Below, piece by piece: positions 28,898 through 38,621 of a stretch of DNA of 64,000 bases. Position numbers and translations under genes: made by a program. This DNA is from Corynebacterium meridianum (lineage in GTDB: Bacteria; Actinomycetota; Actinomycetes; Mycobacteriales; Mycobacteriaceae). Every line of letters starts with the position of its first letter. The first letter of the stretch is position 1. Below the pieces are notes generated by a model. It was not told the origin of the DNA. It worked only from the letters and a program-made list of their open reading frames with translations, and searched no databases. The DNA lies in NCBI RefSeq assembly GCF_016342265.1, contig NZ_JAEIOS010000011.1, positions 1-64,000 on the forward strand, given 5' to 3'.

Positions 28898-30310
28898 CTA
28901 GAGGACCATCGCGGCGATCCATCCGGCCGCGAGGAGCGGCAGGTTGTAGTGGATGAATGTCGGGATGACGGTGTCCCGGATGTGGTCGTGCTGGCCGTCG
29001 GCGTTCAGTCCGGAGGTCGGCCCGAGGGTGGAGTCCGAGGCGGGGGAACCGGCGTCACCGAGGGCGCCGGCGGTGCCGATGATCGAGATGGTCGCCAAGG
29101 GCGAGAAACCCATCGACATGCACAGCGGAACATAGATCGCCGTGATGATAGGCAGAGTAGAGAACGACGAACCGATGCCCATCGTCACCACCAGCCCGAC
29201 GACGAGGATCGCGAGGGCCGCCGCAGGCCGGTTGCCGCCGAAGAGGTTCGCGGCGGACTCGACCAGTGCCGGAATGTCGCCGGTCTCGGTCATGACGGCG
29301 GCGAAACCCTGTGCGGTGATCATGATGAAACCGATCAGTGCCATCATGCGCATGCCCGCGGTGAAGACGTCGTCAGCCTCATTCCACTTGACCGCGCCGG
29401 ACGCCATGAAGATGGCCAGTCCCACCAGCGCACCGGTCAGCAGGGAATCCGCGTCGACCTCCATGGCGTTGATGACCAGCTGGATGATGAAGCAGGCGAG
29501 GATCGCGATGACCGAGACGATGATCTTGTACCGGGAGATCTCGCCGGAACCTGATCCGCCCGCGGAGTTCCGGGAGGACGAGTCGCGGACCTCGTCGGCG
29601 ATGGGGATGTCCTCGTAGATCCTCGGCCTGCGGTACGAGACGAAGACCGCGGTGAGAAGGCCGGCGACCATGCCGAGCGCGGGGATCCACATGGCGCTCA
29701 TGACGTTGATTCCCGTGGTGTCGAGGCCGGCGGCGTTGATGTTCCCCATCAGGATCGACTCGAGATAGATCCGGCCGAACCCGATCGGAAGGAACATGTA
29801 GGTCGTGACGAGACCGAAGGTCAGGACACAGGCGACCAGACGGCGGTCCATCCGGAGGGTATTCATGACGCGGAGCAGCGGGGGGATGAGCAGCGGGATG
29901 AAGGCGATGTGGACCGGGATGAGGTTCTGGCTCATCACCGCCATGGCCAGGATTCCGGCGATCAGCCCGTACTCGGTGACCGTCGCCGCCCGCTTCTGGG
30001 CCCGGGTCAACTCGCCGTCCAGACCGGCCGCGGTACTGCCGCCCGCGATTCGCCTGACCATCCAGTCCGCCAGCAGCTTCGGGAGTCCGGCGCTGGCGAC
30101 CGCCATCGCGAAGGCGCCGAGGAGCGCGTACGACAACGCGATCGTGGCGCCGCCACCCAGTCCCTCCTGGAACGTGACCATGGTGTCGGTGAAGCCCAAC
30201 CCGCTGATCACGCCGCCGACGACGGCGCCGATCAGGAGAGCGAGGACGACGTGTACGCGGAGTACCGCCAGCAGGAGCACCAGCATGACCGCTATCAGCA
30301 CAGAGTTCAT
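28898..30310 (-). CDS. Na+/H+ antiporter family membrane protein
   Basis: 470 residues with about a dozen hydrophobic segments, a central polar loop (about 225-260), and the repeated architecture of the NhaC/YuiF group in the ion-transporter superfamily (for example GIGSSFSTLPIITAIYVPLC and GTAGALGDAGSPASDSTLGPTSGLN). Members are called Na+/H+ antiporters or amino-acid permeases; the actual substrate cannot be told from sequence. It stands alone and converges on the His-rich gene. Confidence 0.82.
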   Translation of the reverse strand: MNSVLIAVMLVLLLAVLRVHVVLALLIGAVVGGVISGLGFTDTMVTFQEGLGGGATIALSYALLGAFAMAVASAGLPKLLADWMVRRIAGGSTAAGLDGELTRAQKRAATVTEYGLIAGILAMAVMSQNLIPVHIAFIPLLIPPLLRVMNTLRMDRRLVACVLTFGLVTTYMFLPIGFGRIYLESILMGNINAAGLDTTGINVMSAMWIPALGMVAGLLTAVFVSYRRPRIYEDIPIADEVRDSSSRNSAGGSGSGEISRYKIIVSVIAILACFIIQLVINAMEVDADSLLTGALVGLAIFMASGAVKWNEADDVFTAGMRMMALIGFIMITAQGFAAVMTETGDIPALVESAANLFGGNRPAAALAILVVGLVVTMGIGSSFSTLPIITAIYVPLCMSMGFSPLATISIIGTAGALGDAGSPASDSTLGPTSGLNADGQHDHIRDTVIPTFIHYNLPLLAAGWIAAMVL

Positions 30311-30483
30311 GTGGACAATACTAAGGTCACGTATCGGTCGGACTCATCATTGCCCCAGGTTTAGCGGCTCCCGCTCCGGGGAGTGGACCGTCATCGTGCC
30401 CGGCGCGCCCCCCTGTTCCACCGGGGGGGGGACGTTGTTGCCGGGGTGTTCCGGGGCCGGTGTCCCTGTAGTGGCACGGCGAA

Positions 30484-30514
30484 AACCCCGGTGGAGATCA
30501 TCTCCACCGGGGTT
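30484..30514 (-). terminator. Original terminator of tRNA-Pro, now displaced
   Basis: A 14-bp perfect stem (AACCCCGGTGGAGA with its complement) and a 3-nt loop; on the reverse strand it is followed by TTTTC. It lies 6 bp left of the att copy, where the end of the tRNA gene would have been before integration. Confidence 0.7.
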
Positions 30515-30520
30515 CTTCTG

Positions 30521-30535
30521 GTCGGACTGACAGGA
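30521..30535. repeat. Left attachment-site copy (15-bp direct repeat)
   Basis: GTCGGACTGACAGGA is identical to 33527-33541 at the 3' end of tRNA-Pro. The copies bracket the integrase pseudogene and other foreign DNA and so mark the ends of an integrated element of about 3 kb. Confidence 0.8.
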
Positions 30536-30848
30536 CCTCACCCATTTCAGAGTCTCCGCAGTTCAGGGGGTTGCTTATAGGGCTCTAGCGGGGGGCGGGA
30601 CTGGGCGAAATAAGTTATGCCGCATATTCGTTTTCCTGCCTTACCTGTCCTCACTCTAGGTTCCCGACGCGAAGGGGGAGCCCCCTGTGAAGGCCTCTGT
30701 CTCTGCCACCTACTGGTGATTCTCCTACATGTGACAGCAACCCGTCCGCGAGGCACGGCGACAGCACCCCCCTACATCCAAAGATGGACATGGCAAGTAA
30801 AGGAAGATTAGAGTCACCCCTGCCTGATTTCAGTCCCTCAACCCTAGG

Positions 30849-31112
30849 ATGCGAACAATCATGATCTGCCCCAAGTGCTCCGGCGATAATATTTCCATCG
30901 AACTGACCCAGGTGGGAGGCCGGACAGCCAAGCATGGAACCGGGCTTGGGGGCCACATAAACAACATGGCACGCGGAACAATGGCTGTGTGCACTGTCGG
31001 AATATCCAACCTAGTCTGGAAAAAGTCGGAGGGCACGGAGAAGGCGAAGTTCAAAAGCCAGAAGGTCGCCCTCTGCCAGGACTGCGGCAAGCACTGGAAG
31101 GTCAGGTGGTAG
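30849..31112 (+). CDS. Small zinc-ribbon protein of the integrated element
   Basis: 87 residues. Two CxxC pairs, MICPKCSGDN near the N-terminus and LCQDCGKHW at the C-terminus, form a zinc-ribbon; the middle holds a Gly-rich segment. An internal ATG at 30861 is an alternative start. Such proteins are frequent in actinobacterial prophages. No strong ribosome binding site is visible. Confidence 0.55.
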   Translation: MRTIMICPKCSGDNISIELTQVGGRTAKHGTGLGGHINNMARGTMAVCTVGISNLVWKKSEGTEKAKFKSQKVALCQDCGKHWKVRW

Positions 31113-31246
31113 TACCGCAGCCGAGACACCCGCGCACTACATATAGACATTTAGTGCGGGAAATGTGGGATATATAGGGGTAATTCCCTCAACCCTCGCG
31201 CGTAGAAAAGTCCAACACCGGAGGGGCTCGTAGGGGAGAGGGCGGG

Positions 31247-31640
31247 ATGTCCTTTTGGGGAGCGGAACATCCACCGGCCTTGCTCGACTACTCCCCGAAG
31301 TTCGACCTGAACCCTAAAACGCATATCGTGGTTTATTCTCGCGTTGAACCACCTCAGACGACCACAGGCCTGCCTGAAGAGTTCTAGGCCGTTCTAGATC
31401 AACTCTCGCATGAAGTCGTTTACATAACCACAGATCAGAGCGTCGTGGAAATGACGAAATTCGAGAGGTCTACCGCTGTTTTCGCACCCACCCGCCGCTG
31501 GCATGTAAGTGGCTTGCATCCTCTAGCTTTCCCGTCTCCCGCCAGAACTTGCACCACTTTCTCGATGTGTGTCAGTTCGACCCCCTCGACGCTCAATGCG
31601 GCTACACGCTCTCTCTCGACGCGCACCACAAGTACGACCT
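31247..31640 (+). pseudogene. Interrupted ORF of the integrated element
   Basis: ATG 31247, preceded by a good AGGGGAGAG site, opens a frame reading MSFWGAEHPPALLDYSPKF that stops at TAG 31385. The same frame continues in protein-like fashion (AVLDQLSHEVVYITTDQSVV) for about 30 codons, after which the reading shifts frame. This looks like a gene killed by a nonsense mutation and later indels. Family not recognised; the right end is approximate. Confidence 0.4.
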
Positions 31641-31717
31641 CCAGGCTTCACACAGCACGACAACACGGCTATCGCTCCAGCGTCACGGCCGGAGTGGAGG
31701 GGGGAGTGGTCCGCCGG

Positions 31718-31887
31718 GTGCCAACCTTGTGCCAACCCTCAGAGTAGGTTGGCACAAGCATTTGCTCAGTTCAAAAGGGGTAAAGGGGGAGACCTCGCCA
31801 ACCTGCCAACCTCAGCACAAATATGCGCTCTACATATATGGTGTCTTAGTTTTTCTATTTAATGTGATATTTTCCAAAAGGTTGGCA
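31718..31887. repeat. Cluster of GCCAACC / GGTTGGC repeats
   Basis: Six copies of a 7-9 bp word occur within 170 bp: forward at 31718-31726, 31728-31737, 31797-31804 and 31805-31812, inverted at 31747-31756 and 31879-31887. Copies two and three form a perfect 10-bp inverted repeat with a 9-nt spacer, and copies four and five are directly abutting. The arrangement resembles iterons or a multi-site operator or directionality region. The right part is AT-rich. Confidence 0.65.
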
Positions 31888-32202
31888 TGAGGTGGCCCCT
31901 GTCACATAGATGGTAGGGGTAATGCTCGCCTACGACTCCTAAGTCGCAACAGATAGATAGACCGGCGGGTGTGGCAACCACAGTTGGGAGGTTCTGCGTA
32001 AGGATCTGTGGTGGCCTGTCACCCGCCCTACAGGGGGTCGACCAGACAGTTTCTCCCGCCATGTGTAGACGTAGCCTAGAAGGTAACCGCGTGGAAAACT
32101 GTACGTAGTCAAGTCATTTGACTTGATTAGATCGAGTTTAATGAACTCATTGATCATTTCTTACCCTTTTGGCACGACGGAATCGTTGACCAAGCCGATC
32201 AT

Positions 32203-33366
32203 TTAATTCGGCCGGTCTGCGTTCACCTTGAGGTAGACATCTGGAATCGTCTTCACGTCACTTTGCCCTAGCAGCCTGCCTATCTCAGCCGGGGTGGCTC
32301 CCGCCTCGGCCAACTTCATGGTCGACCAGCTACGACCGCTGTGAGGGGTGAACTCCCGCGTCACCCCCGCCTTCTTACGCGCGGTGTCGAACGTGGAACG
32401 AAAACTGGTGTCGAACATCGTCAGTCCCCTCTTGGTCGCCATGACTGGGGCGGTGGGGGAGTTCTCAACACGGGTGTCCATGTGCTCGATGAACTCGTCT
32501 ACCCGCATGGAGAAAAATCGGCACCGTCCGCCGTCCTGCCACGGTCTTCGGCCCCTCGGCCCGTAGCATTTCCGTCTTCCTGGTCTCCGAGTTGACCACC
32601 CGCTGGAGCGTAGCATTGACGTGGACCTCAGCCGTGCCGTTCTCGCGGATGATCGTCACGCCCTCACGCCTCAGTGCCGGCATCTCGCCAATTCTCAGCC
32701 CGTGGTGCAGACAGAGCACGGCTTCCAATTTCAACTGCGCTGGGAACTGCTCGACAATGGTGGCGATCTCTTCATCAGTGGGGAGCTCCTTCTCCTTCGC
32801 TACCGCTGTCCCAGCTTCTCGAGTGAGAACGGGATTAGCCTCGATCAGGTCACGCTCCAGGGCCTCACTGAACGCCGCTCTGAGTCGGTTGTAGCCGTTG
32901 GCGTTAGTCGTCGGGTGTCGGGGAACTGTGACTCGATAGCGGTATGCCAGACCACCACATCCGCCCTAGTGATCTTGGCTATCGGGATGTCTTTCAACGG
33001 CCCGGCCTCACCTTCGACCTCAGTGATCCCGCGTTCGGGTGATCCGCCGGTAAGCCTGCAATGTCGTCACGCGGGCAAGCTCTCCGGTCTTACGGCTGCG
33101 ACGGCGGGGAAGGATTTCGTCATGGAACTGGGGCAGTCACGCCTCAGTCGTCATCGTGTTCTCGGCTTCTTGTTCGGCTTTCCCCAGCGACGGGTCAATC
33201 CACATGTCGGGAATTCGCGGGCTATGGCTTTGGGCTACTCACGGGCCTCCGTGGAACCGGTGAAGGTCCTAGAGATCCGTCTACCGGTCACCGGGGCACG
33301 GTAAACAGCCTTATATCCGGACCGAACTTCAATGCTCCCGAAGGGGACGTTCTCTAGATGTGCCAT
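32203..33366 (-). pseudogene. int: Tyrosine integrase pseudogene
   Basis: Pieces of one integrase of about 388 codons can be followed on the reverse strand from an ATG at 33366 (MAHLENVPFGSIEVRSGYK) through DMWIDPSLGKAEQEAEN, then NRLRAAFSEALERDLIEANP, the catalytic Arg in HHGLRIGE, and finally HSGRSW (H-x-x-R) and the nucleophile Tyr in DVYLKVN. The frame is broken by an early TAG, at least two shifts in 32900-33250, and a shift at the five-A run 32513-32517. It should be inactive. It faces the tRNA attachment site as expected. Confidence 0.88.
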
Positions 33367-33491
33367 ACAGGTTCAAACCCTCTTTTCGCCCTAAGGCTCA
33401 GAGTCAGGGGTCACGGGGGTCAAAAACTGTCTCTTTGTGTCCTATGGTGTCCAACTGACCTTGCGGACAAAAACCCTATTTGACATGCAAA

Positions 33492-33522
33492 AACCCCGTC
33501 AACCTAGAGGGTTGACGGGGTT
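33492..33522 (-). terminator. Terminator downstream of tRNA-Pro
   Basis: Stem AACCCCGTCAAC with its complement around loop CTAGAGG, followed on the reverse strand by TTTTTGC. It lies just inside the integrated element and replaces the displaced terminator at 30484-30514. Confidence 0.8.
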
Positions 33523-33527
33523 AATTG

Positions 33528-33601
<74 letters not shown>

Positions 33602-33700
33602 CCGTCGGCCCCGTTCTACCGGAGCAACTGCCACAGATTACAACAGTGTCGGGTGATTGCGCCAATCCGCAGGCCACCGTGCGAAAAGTGGCAGGCCGGG

Positions 33701-34096
33701 TCACAGTGCGGCGACGTACACCCAGCGTCCGTCGAGGCGCGTGAAGGAGGAATTCTCCCGTTGCTCGCCGCGCTGTCCCGATCCCGTCCGGTAGAAGGCG
33801 CTGAAGTCGACCCGTCCGGAGGTCTCGAACGGCCCGCCTCCCGAAGTATCGTGCACGACCAGGCGGAGGAACCTGATGTCGGGATCGACGGTGAGTTCGT
33901 CCGGTCTCGTGTCCGGGTGCCAGGACGCCCGCAGATGATCCACGTCGCCGACACAGAATGCCGTGTAACGCGAACGCATGAGAGCTTCCGCGGTCGGGGC
34001 CCTCCTGGTGCCGGCCAGGATTGGCCCGCAGCATGACCCGTAGCCGTCACCGCTGCCGCAGGGGCATCTGTCCGCGTCGCTGATGGTGTCGGCCAC
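33701..34096 (-). CDS. YchJ-like SEC-C motif protein (UPF0225)
   Basis: 131 residues. The N-terminal SEC-C zinc motif CPCGSGDGYGSCCG is followed by the family segment ALMRSRYTAFCVGDVDHLRASWHPDTR and a NTF2-like fold ending in WVYVAAL. Function not established; zinc binding is expected. It begins one base after the stop of the hydrolase-OsmC gene, so the two form an operon. Confidence 0.85.
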   Translation of the reverse strand: MADTISDADRCPCGSGDGYGSCCGPILAGTRRAPTAEALMRSRYTAFCVGDVDHLRASWHPDTRPDELTVDPDIRFLRLVVHDTSGGGPFETSGRVDFSAFYRTGSGQRGEQRENSSFTRLDGRWVYVAAL

Positions 34097-34097
34097 G

Positions 34098-35288
34098 TCA
34101 GTTGTCCCCGTCGATGAGTGTCGAGGACGTGGTGATGATCCTCTCGATCACACTCGTACCGGCGGCGGCGAGTAGCTCCGAGCGCTCGCTCTCCTCGAGG
34201 TCGCCGATCAGCTCTATCCGACGCCGGAGCACGGTCGCTTCGTCGTCGGAGCCTACGACCCGGGACACCGTCACCTTCACGTCGTCGAGCCCACGTATGC
34301 GGGCTTCCTTCGCCGCGATCCTGATGCTCTGCGAGGTGGCGGAGGCGAGAGCCGCGATGAGCAGCGAGGTGGGGGAGAGTCCGAGATTCCGGCCGCCCAG
34401 GGAGCGCTCCCGGTCGGTCGTGATCGTCTCCCTCTCTATGCGTACCAGGTCGGTGAACTTTCCCGCCGGGATCGACCGCGCCTCGGCCACGCCCTCCGGC
34501 ATGACGTCGGTGTCCCCGTCGCCGGATTCATCGGCCAGGTACGGCTCGACCCAGGTCCGGATGAGGTTCGCCGCCCGCTGTGCGACTCCCGGGCGGGTGC
34601 AGAGATGATCGGCCTTGTCGAGCGCGATGAGTGATTTGGGGTAGCGGGAGAGCTGGAAGATTTTCTGGGCGTTGTCGATGCCGACGGTCTGATCCGTCGG
34701 GGCGTGCAGCAGGAGTAGCGGCCGTCGCAGCCTGCCGAGGTAGGCCTCGGGGTTGATCTCGGCGAGGTCCTCCAGGTACTCGCGGGAGATCGTCAGCTCC
34801 CGTCCGCCCAGCGTGAGAGTGACCGCACCGTTGGCGTCGACCTCGCTGATCCGGTCCGCGAAGTGGAGGACCGAGTGCGCCGGATCGAAGGGCGCGCCGA
34901 TCGTGGCGACGGCGCGGAGCTTCGGCATCTGTGCTCCGGCCTTCAGCGCGGCGGCCCCCCCGAGGGAATGTCCGATGAGGAGCTGCGGCGCGGAGTGATT
35001 CTGCTCGAGCCACCGGTAGGCCGCGACCAGGTCCGCCACGTTCGAGGAGAACGACGTCTCCGCGAAATTGCCCTCCGACTGCCCGAGTCCGGGAAAGTCG
35101 AAGCGCAGGCAGGCGATGCCCTGTTCCGCCAGTGTCTTGCACACCCTGGCAGCAGCCGGAGTGAACCGGGATCCGGTGAAGCAGTGGGAGAACATCGCCC
35201 ACGCGACCGGTGGGGAATCTGGGATGTCCAGGGTTCCGGCCATCATCTGTCCGGAACTGCCGGGGAGCTTCACACTGACGGAGTGCAC
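34098..35288 (-). CDS. Alpha/beta hydrolase fused to OsmC domain
   Basis: 396 residues. The hydrolase part (about 1-255) has nucleophile S108 in IGHSLGG and the catalytic His in KADHLC near residue 247. The OsmC part (about 262-396) begins with ARSIPAGKFTDLVRIERE and includes the SPTSLLIAALASATSQS segment; the usual peroxidatic Cys pair of OsmC is not evident there. Hydrolase-OsmC fusions occur next to secA2 in corynebacteria. Possible role in detoxifying organic peroxides or esters; unproven. Confidence 0.85.
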   Translation of the reverse strand: MHSVSVKLPGSSGQMMAGTLDIPDSPPVAWAMFSHCFTGSRFTPAAARVCKTLAEQGIACLRFDFPGLGQSEGNFAETSFSSNVADLVAAYRWLEQNHSAPQLLIGHSLGGAAALKAGAQMPKLRAVATIGAPFDPAHSVLHFADRISEVDANGAVTLTLGGRELTISREYLEDLAEINPEAYLGRLRRPLLLLHAPTDQTVGIDNAQKIFQLSRYPKSLIALDKADHLCTRPGVAQRAANLIRTWVEPYLADESGDGDTDVMPEGVAEARSIPAGKFTDLVRIERETITTDRERSLGGRNLGLSPTSLLIAALASATSQSIRIAAKEARIRGLDDVKVTVSRVVGSDDEATVLRRRIELIGDLEESERSELLAAAGTSVIERIITTSSTLIDGDN

Positions 35289-35526
35289 GGGATACTCACT
35301 CGCTTTCGCTTCTTGGTCCGTGGGAACGGGCGTGGTCGGTGTCGACCTCGGCCGCCATCACGGCCACTCTATGCCAGCGACCGGACGGCCGCTAAGAGGT
35401 GCGCGGTGCCGGGCACCACGGAACGTTGGTTAAGGTCGTTGTAGCGACAGACATGTCAGATCAGTCAGAGCTTGACCCCGCTAATTCGGGGTGCTGCACC
35501 CACAGACGAACAAAAGGAAGTCCCAC

Positions 35527-37821
35527 GTGGCCGGATTCAACTGGTTCTGGAAGGCGATGGGCGGTCAGCAGAGCCGCAATCAGAAGCGCAGCCGCGCGAT
35601 CGTCGACAAAGCGAGGACGATCAACCGCGAGCTTGATGCGCTCGACGACGCACAGCTGGTGGCCCGCGCCCGGGATCTGGCCTCCGGGGGATCTGTGAGT
35701 GACCCGGCGGAACTGCTCGCCGTTCTCGGCGTGGCGGCGGGCAGAACCCTGTGCATGACGCCTTTCGACGTGCAGTCGCAGGCCACGCTGCGTCTCCTCG
35801 AGGGCGATGTCGTCCACATGGCGACGGGTGAGGGCAAGACGCTCGTGGGGGCGATGGCGGCCACCGGATTCGCGTTGACGGGAAAGCGTGTCCACTGCAT
35901 AACCGTCAACGATTACCTGGCCAGACGGGACGCCGACTGGATGACGCCCCTGGTCGAGTTCTTCGGGCTGACCGTCGGCGCGATCACGGAGAAACTGACC
36001 CCGGAGGAACGGCGCGGGGTCTACGCGTGCGACATCGTCTACGGGCCGGTCAACGAGATCGGGTTCGATGTCCTACGTGACCAGCTCATCACGGACCGGT
36101 CGCAGGCCGTCCAAAAGGGCGCCGATGTGGCCATCGTGGATGAGGCCGACTCAGTTCTCGTCGACGAGGCCCTCGTCCCGCTCGTTCTGGCGGGCAATGA
36201 GCCGGGTCGCGCACCCCGGGGCCGGATCACGGAGGTCGTCCGGACCCTGGAGCCGGGCACCGACTACCGCCCCGATGACGAGCGCCGCAACGTCTTCCTC
36301 ACCGACGAAGGTGCAGCCAAGGTCGAGCACGCGCTTGGGATCGGCTCGCTCTACGACGACGACCATGTGGGAACCACACTCGTTCAGGTAAACCTCGCGT
36401 TGCACGCGCGTGAGCTTCTCATCCGCGACGTGCACTACATCGTCCGGGACGGGAAGGTGGCGCTGATCGACGCCTCCCGGGGGCGGGTCGCCGACCTGCA
36501 GCGGTGGCCCGACGGAATCCAAGCCGCCGTGGAAGCGAAGGAAGGGCTCGTCGTCACCGAGGGGGGCCGCATCCTCGACACGATCACCCTCCAGGCGCTC
36601 ATGGTCCGCTATCCGACGGTCTGCGGCATGACCGGAACGGCGGTCGAGGCGACAGACCAGCTCCGGCAGTTCTACGACCTCCGGGTTTCCGTCATCGACC
36701 GGAACCGCGAGCTGAAGCGCTTCGATCAGGCCGACCGCGTGTTCGCCACGCTCGAGGAGAAGAACGCCGCCATCGTCGACGAGATCAGGACAATCCACGC
36801 GACCGGTCAACCGGTGCTCGTCGGTACCCAGGACGTGGCGGAGTCGGAGGAACTGGCCGAACGGCTGCGGGAGTACGACATCGAGGTGTCGGTCCTGAAC
36901 GCGAAGAACGACGCGGAGGAGGCCCGGATCATCGCCGAGGCGGGTGACCTCGGGCGCGTGACGGTGTCGACCCAGATGGCGGGCCGGGGCACCGACATCC
37001 GCCTCGGTGGTGCCGATGAGGCGGACCGGGACCGTGTCGTGGAACTCGGGGGGCTCGCCGTGATCGGCACCTCGAGACATCGAACGGCGCGCCTGGACAA
37101 CCAGTTACGTGGCCGCGGCGGCAGGCAGGGCGATCCCGGTTTCAGTCTCTTCTTCGTGTCCCTGGAGGACGATGTCGTCACCGCGGGTGGCGCGGGGGAG
37201 GAGATCACCGTGACACCTGGCTCGGGCGGGGAGATCGATTCGAAGCGGGTCCGGGACTTCATCGAGCACTGTCAGCGTGTCACCGAAGGGCAGTTGCTGG
37301 AAATCCACTCCCAGACGTGGAAGTACAACAAGCTGATCGCCGATCAGCGGGAGATCATCGATGGGCGTCGGGCCGAGATCCTGGACACGTCTGCCGCGTG
37401 GGAGTCTCTCGCGCAGCGCGCGCCCGACCGGGCAGCCGAACTGTCCGGAAAACTGTCGCGGGAGGTGCTGGACAAGGCCGCCCGGGAGATTATGCTCTAC
37501 CACCTGGACAACGCCTGGTCGGATCATCTGGCGTTGCTCGATGACGTCCGCGAGTCGATCCATCTCCGCGCCATCGCGAGGGAGACACCGATCGACGAGT
37601 TCCACCGCATCGCGGTCGCGGAGTTCAAGGAGCTCGCGCAGACGGCGATGGCGGAGTCCGTTGACACCTTCCGCACGGTACGGATCGACGAGGACGGGGC
37701 ACACCTGGAGGATCACGGGCTCGCGCGTCCGTCGGCGACGTGGACCTACATGGTCAACGACAATCCGCTGTCGGGCTCGGGCAACTCGGTCATCGGCTCG
37801 ATCACCTCGATGTTCCGCTGA
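35527..37821 (+). CDS. secA2: Accessory Sec translocase ATPase SecA2
   Basis: 764 residues from GTG 35527 with AAAAGGAAG 7 nt upstream; a GTG at 35491 in frame is unlikely. DEAD-like motor with Walker A ATGEGKT (99-105), DEADSVLVDE, the preprotein-binding region, and QMAGRGTDI / RQGDPGFS of the second motor domain. It is shorter than SecA1 and lacks the C-terminal zinc-binding tail, as expected for SecA2. It exports a subset of proteins together with SecYEG. Followed by odhI as in other mycolata. Confidence 0.93.
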   Translation: MAGFNWFWKAMGGQQSRNQKRSRAIVDKARTINRELDALDDAQLVARARDLASGGSVSDPAELLAVLGVAAGRTLCMTPFDVQSQATLRLLEGDVVHMATGEGKTLVGAMAATGFALTGKRVHCITVNDYLARRDADWMTPLVEFFGLTVGAITEKLTPEERRGVYACDIVYGPVNEIGFDVLRDQLITDRSQAVQKGADVAIVDEADSVLVDEALVPLVLAGNEPGRAPRGRITEVVRTLEPGTDYRPDDERRNVFLTDEGAAKVEHALGIGSLYDDDHVGTTLVQVNLALHARELLIRDVHYIVRDGKVALIDASRGRVADLQRWPDGIQAAVEAKEGLVVTEGGRILDTITLQALMVRYPTVCGMTGTAVEATDQLRQFYDLRVSVIDRNRELKRFDQADRVFATLEEKNAAIVDEIRTIHATGQPVLVGTQDVAESEELAERLREYDIEVSVLNAKNDAEEARIIAEAGDLGRVTVSTQMAGRGTDIRLGGADEADRDRVVELGGLAVIGTSRHRTARLDNQLRGRGGRQGDPGFSLFFVSLEDDVVTAGGAGEEITVTPGSGGEIDSKRVRDFIEHCQRVTEGQLLEIHSQTWKYNKLIADQREIIDGRRAEILDTSAAWESLAQRAPDRAAELSGKLSREVLDKAAREIMLYHLDNAWSDHLALLDDVRESIHLRAIARETPIDEFHRIAVAEFKELAQTAMAESVDTFRTVRIDEDGAHLEDHGLARPSATWTYMVNDNPLSGSGNSVIGSITSMFR

Positions 37822-38019
37822 GATCCCCCAGTGGCGCCCGGAGAGGTCCCGCGCCCGGGCTGAGCCGGGATATCGACCGGGGATTCTGACGTCGCCTGGT
37901 GCATGACACCGGTCGGCGGCTTCCACCCCCGTGCCGCAGCCCGCCGGATTATCCCACCCCAGAGGGGGTTTGCGGGTCGATGTGCGCGACCGGGGCCACG
38001 GCAGCCCACGGTGACCCGC

Positions 38020-38025
38020 TATGAT
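38020..38025 (+). promoter_or_regulatory. -10 box of odhI promoter
   Basis: TATGAT, about 50 nt ahead of the ATG, with GGAGG as ribosome binding site at the end of the leader; the strongest conventional promoter-like word in the secA2-odhI gap. Confidence 0.5.
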
Positions 38026-38075
38026 GTGAGGGAACACCAGATTTTTGTGGTTTATCGTCGATCCGGAGGTTTAAC

Positions 38076-38522
38076 ATGAGCGACAACACCGGCTTTTCCG
38101 AGGCACAGGCCGAAACCACCTCGGTATTCCGCGCTGACCTGCTCAAAGAGATGGAGTCGGGCGCTTCAGCCGGTACTCCCGCGAACACCACCGGGACGAC
38201 CGGCACCGAGAACCTGCCCGCGGGCGCGGCTCTGCTCGTGGTCAAGCGGGGCCCCAACGCCGGGTCCCGGTTTCTGCTCGATCAGCCCACGACGACCGTG
38301 GGGCGGCACCCGGAGAGCGACATCTTCCTCGATGACGTCACCGTGTCCCGGCGGCACGCGGAATTCCGGCTGTCCGACGGACAGTTCGAGGTTGTCGACG
38401 TCGGCAGCCTGAACGGAACGTACGTCAACCGTGAGCCGAAGAACTCCGAGGTTCTTTCGAGCGGCGACGAGGTCCAGATCGGAAAGTTCCGCCTCGTGTT
38501 CCTCGCTGGCCCCACGAAGTAG
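38076..38522 (+). CDS. odhI: FHA-domain regulator OdhI (GarA)
   Basis: 148 residues. The N-terminal phosphorylation site ETTSVFR contains T14 and T15, the residues phosphorylated by PknG and PknB-type kinases. The FHA domain (about 55-140) has GRHPESDIFLDD, SRRHAEF and SLNGTYVN, all phosphothreonine-binding loops. Unphosphorylated OdhI inhibits the E1 component OdhA of 2-oxoglutarate dehydrogenase; phosphorylation relieves this, setting the split between the TCA cycle and glutamate formation. High similarity to the C. glutamicum protein supports the genus assignment. Confidence 0.97.
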   Translation: MSDNTGFSEAQAETTSVFRADLLKEMESGASAGTPANTTGTTGTENLPAGAALLVVKRGPNAGSRFLLDQPTTTVGRHPESDIFLDDVTVSRRHAEFRLSDGQFEVVDVGSLNGTYVNREPKNSEVLSSGDEVQIGKFRLVFLAGPTK

Positions 38523-38621
38523 CTCCGAGGTCCGGCGGGGGTTCCGTCCCCGTCGGTACCGTGTGTGAGCCAGAAAAGAACCCCTCATAAGCCGATCCGA
38601 CGAATCCGAGTAGACACGCAC

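Larger units (their letters stand above)
30311..30848. other. Intergenic stretch spanning the left end of the integrated element
   Basis: No gene seen. It contains the antiporter promoter region, the original tRNA-Pro terminator (30484-30514) and the left att copy (30521-30535). Right of 30536 the base composition changes and no open frame has a convincing start. Confidence 0.6.

Noticed and set aside
32621..33304. 227-codon forward ORF opposite the integrase
   Set aside because: It is antisense to recognisable integrase pieces and has no family resemblance or start signal.
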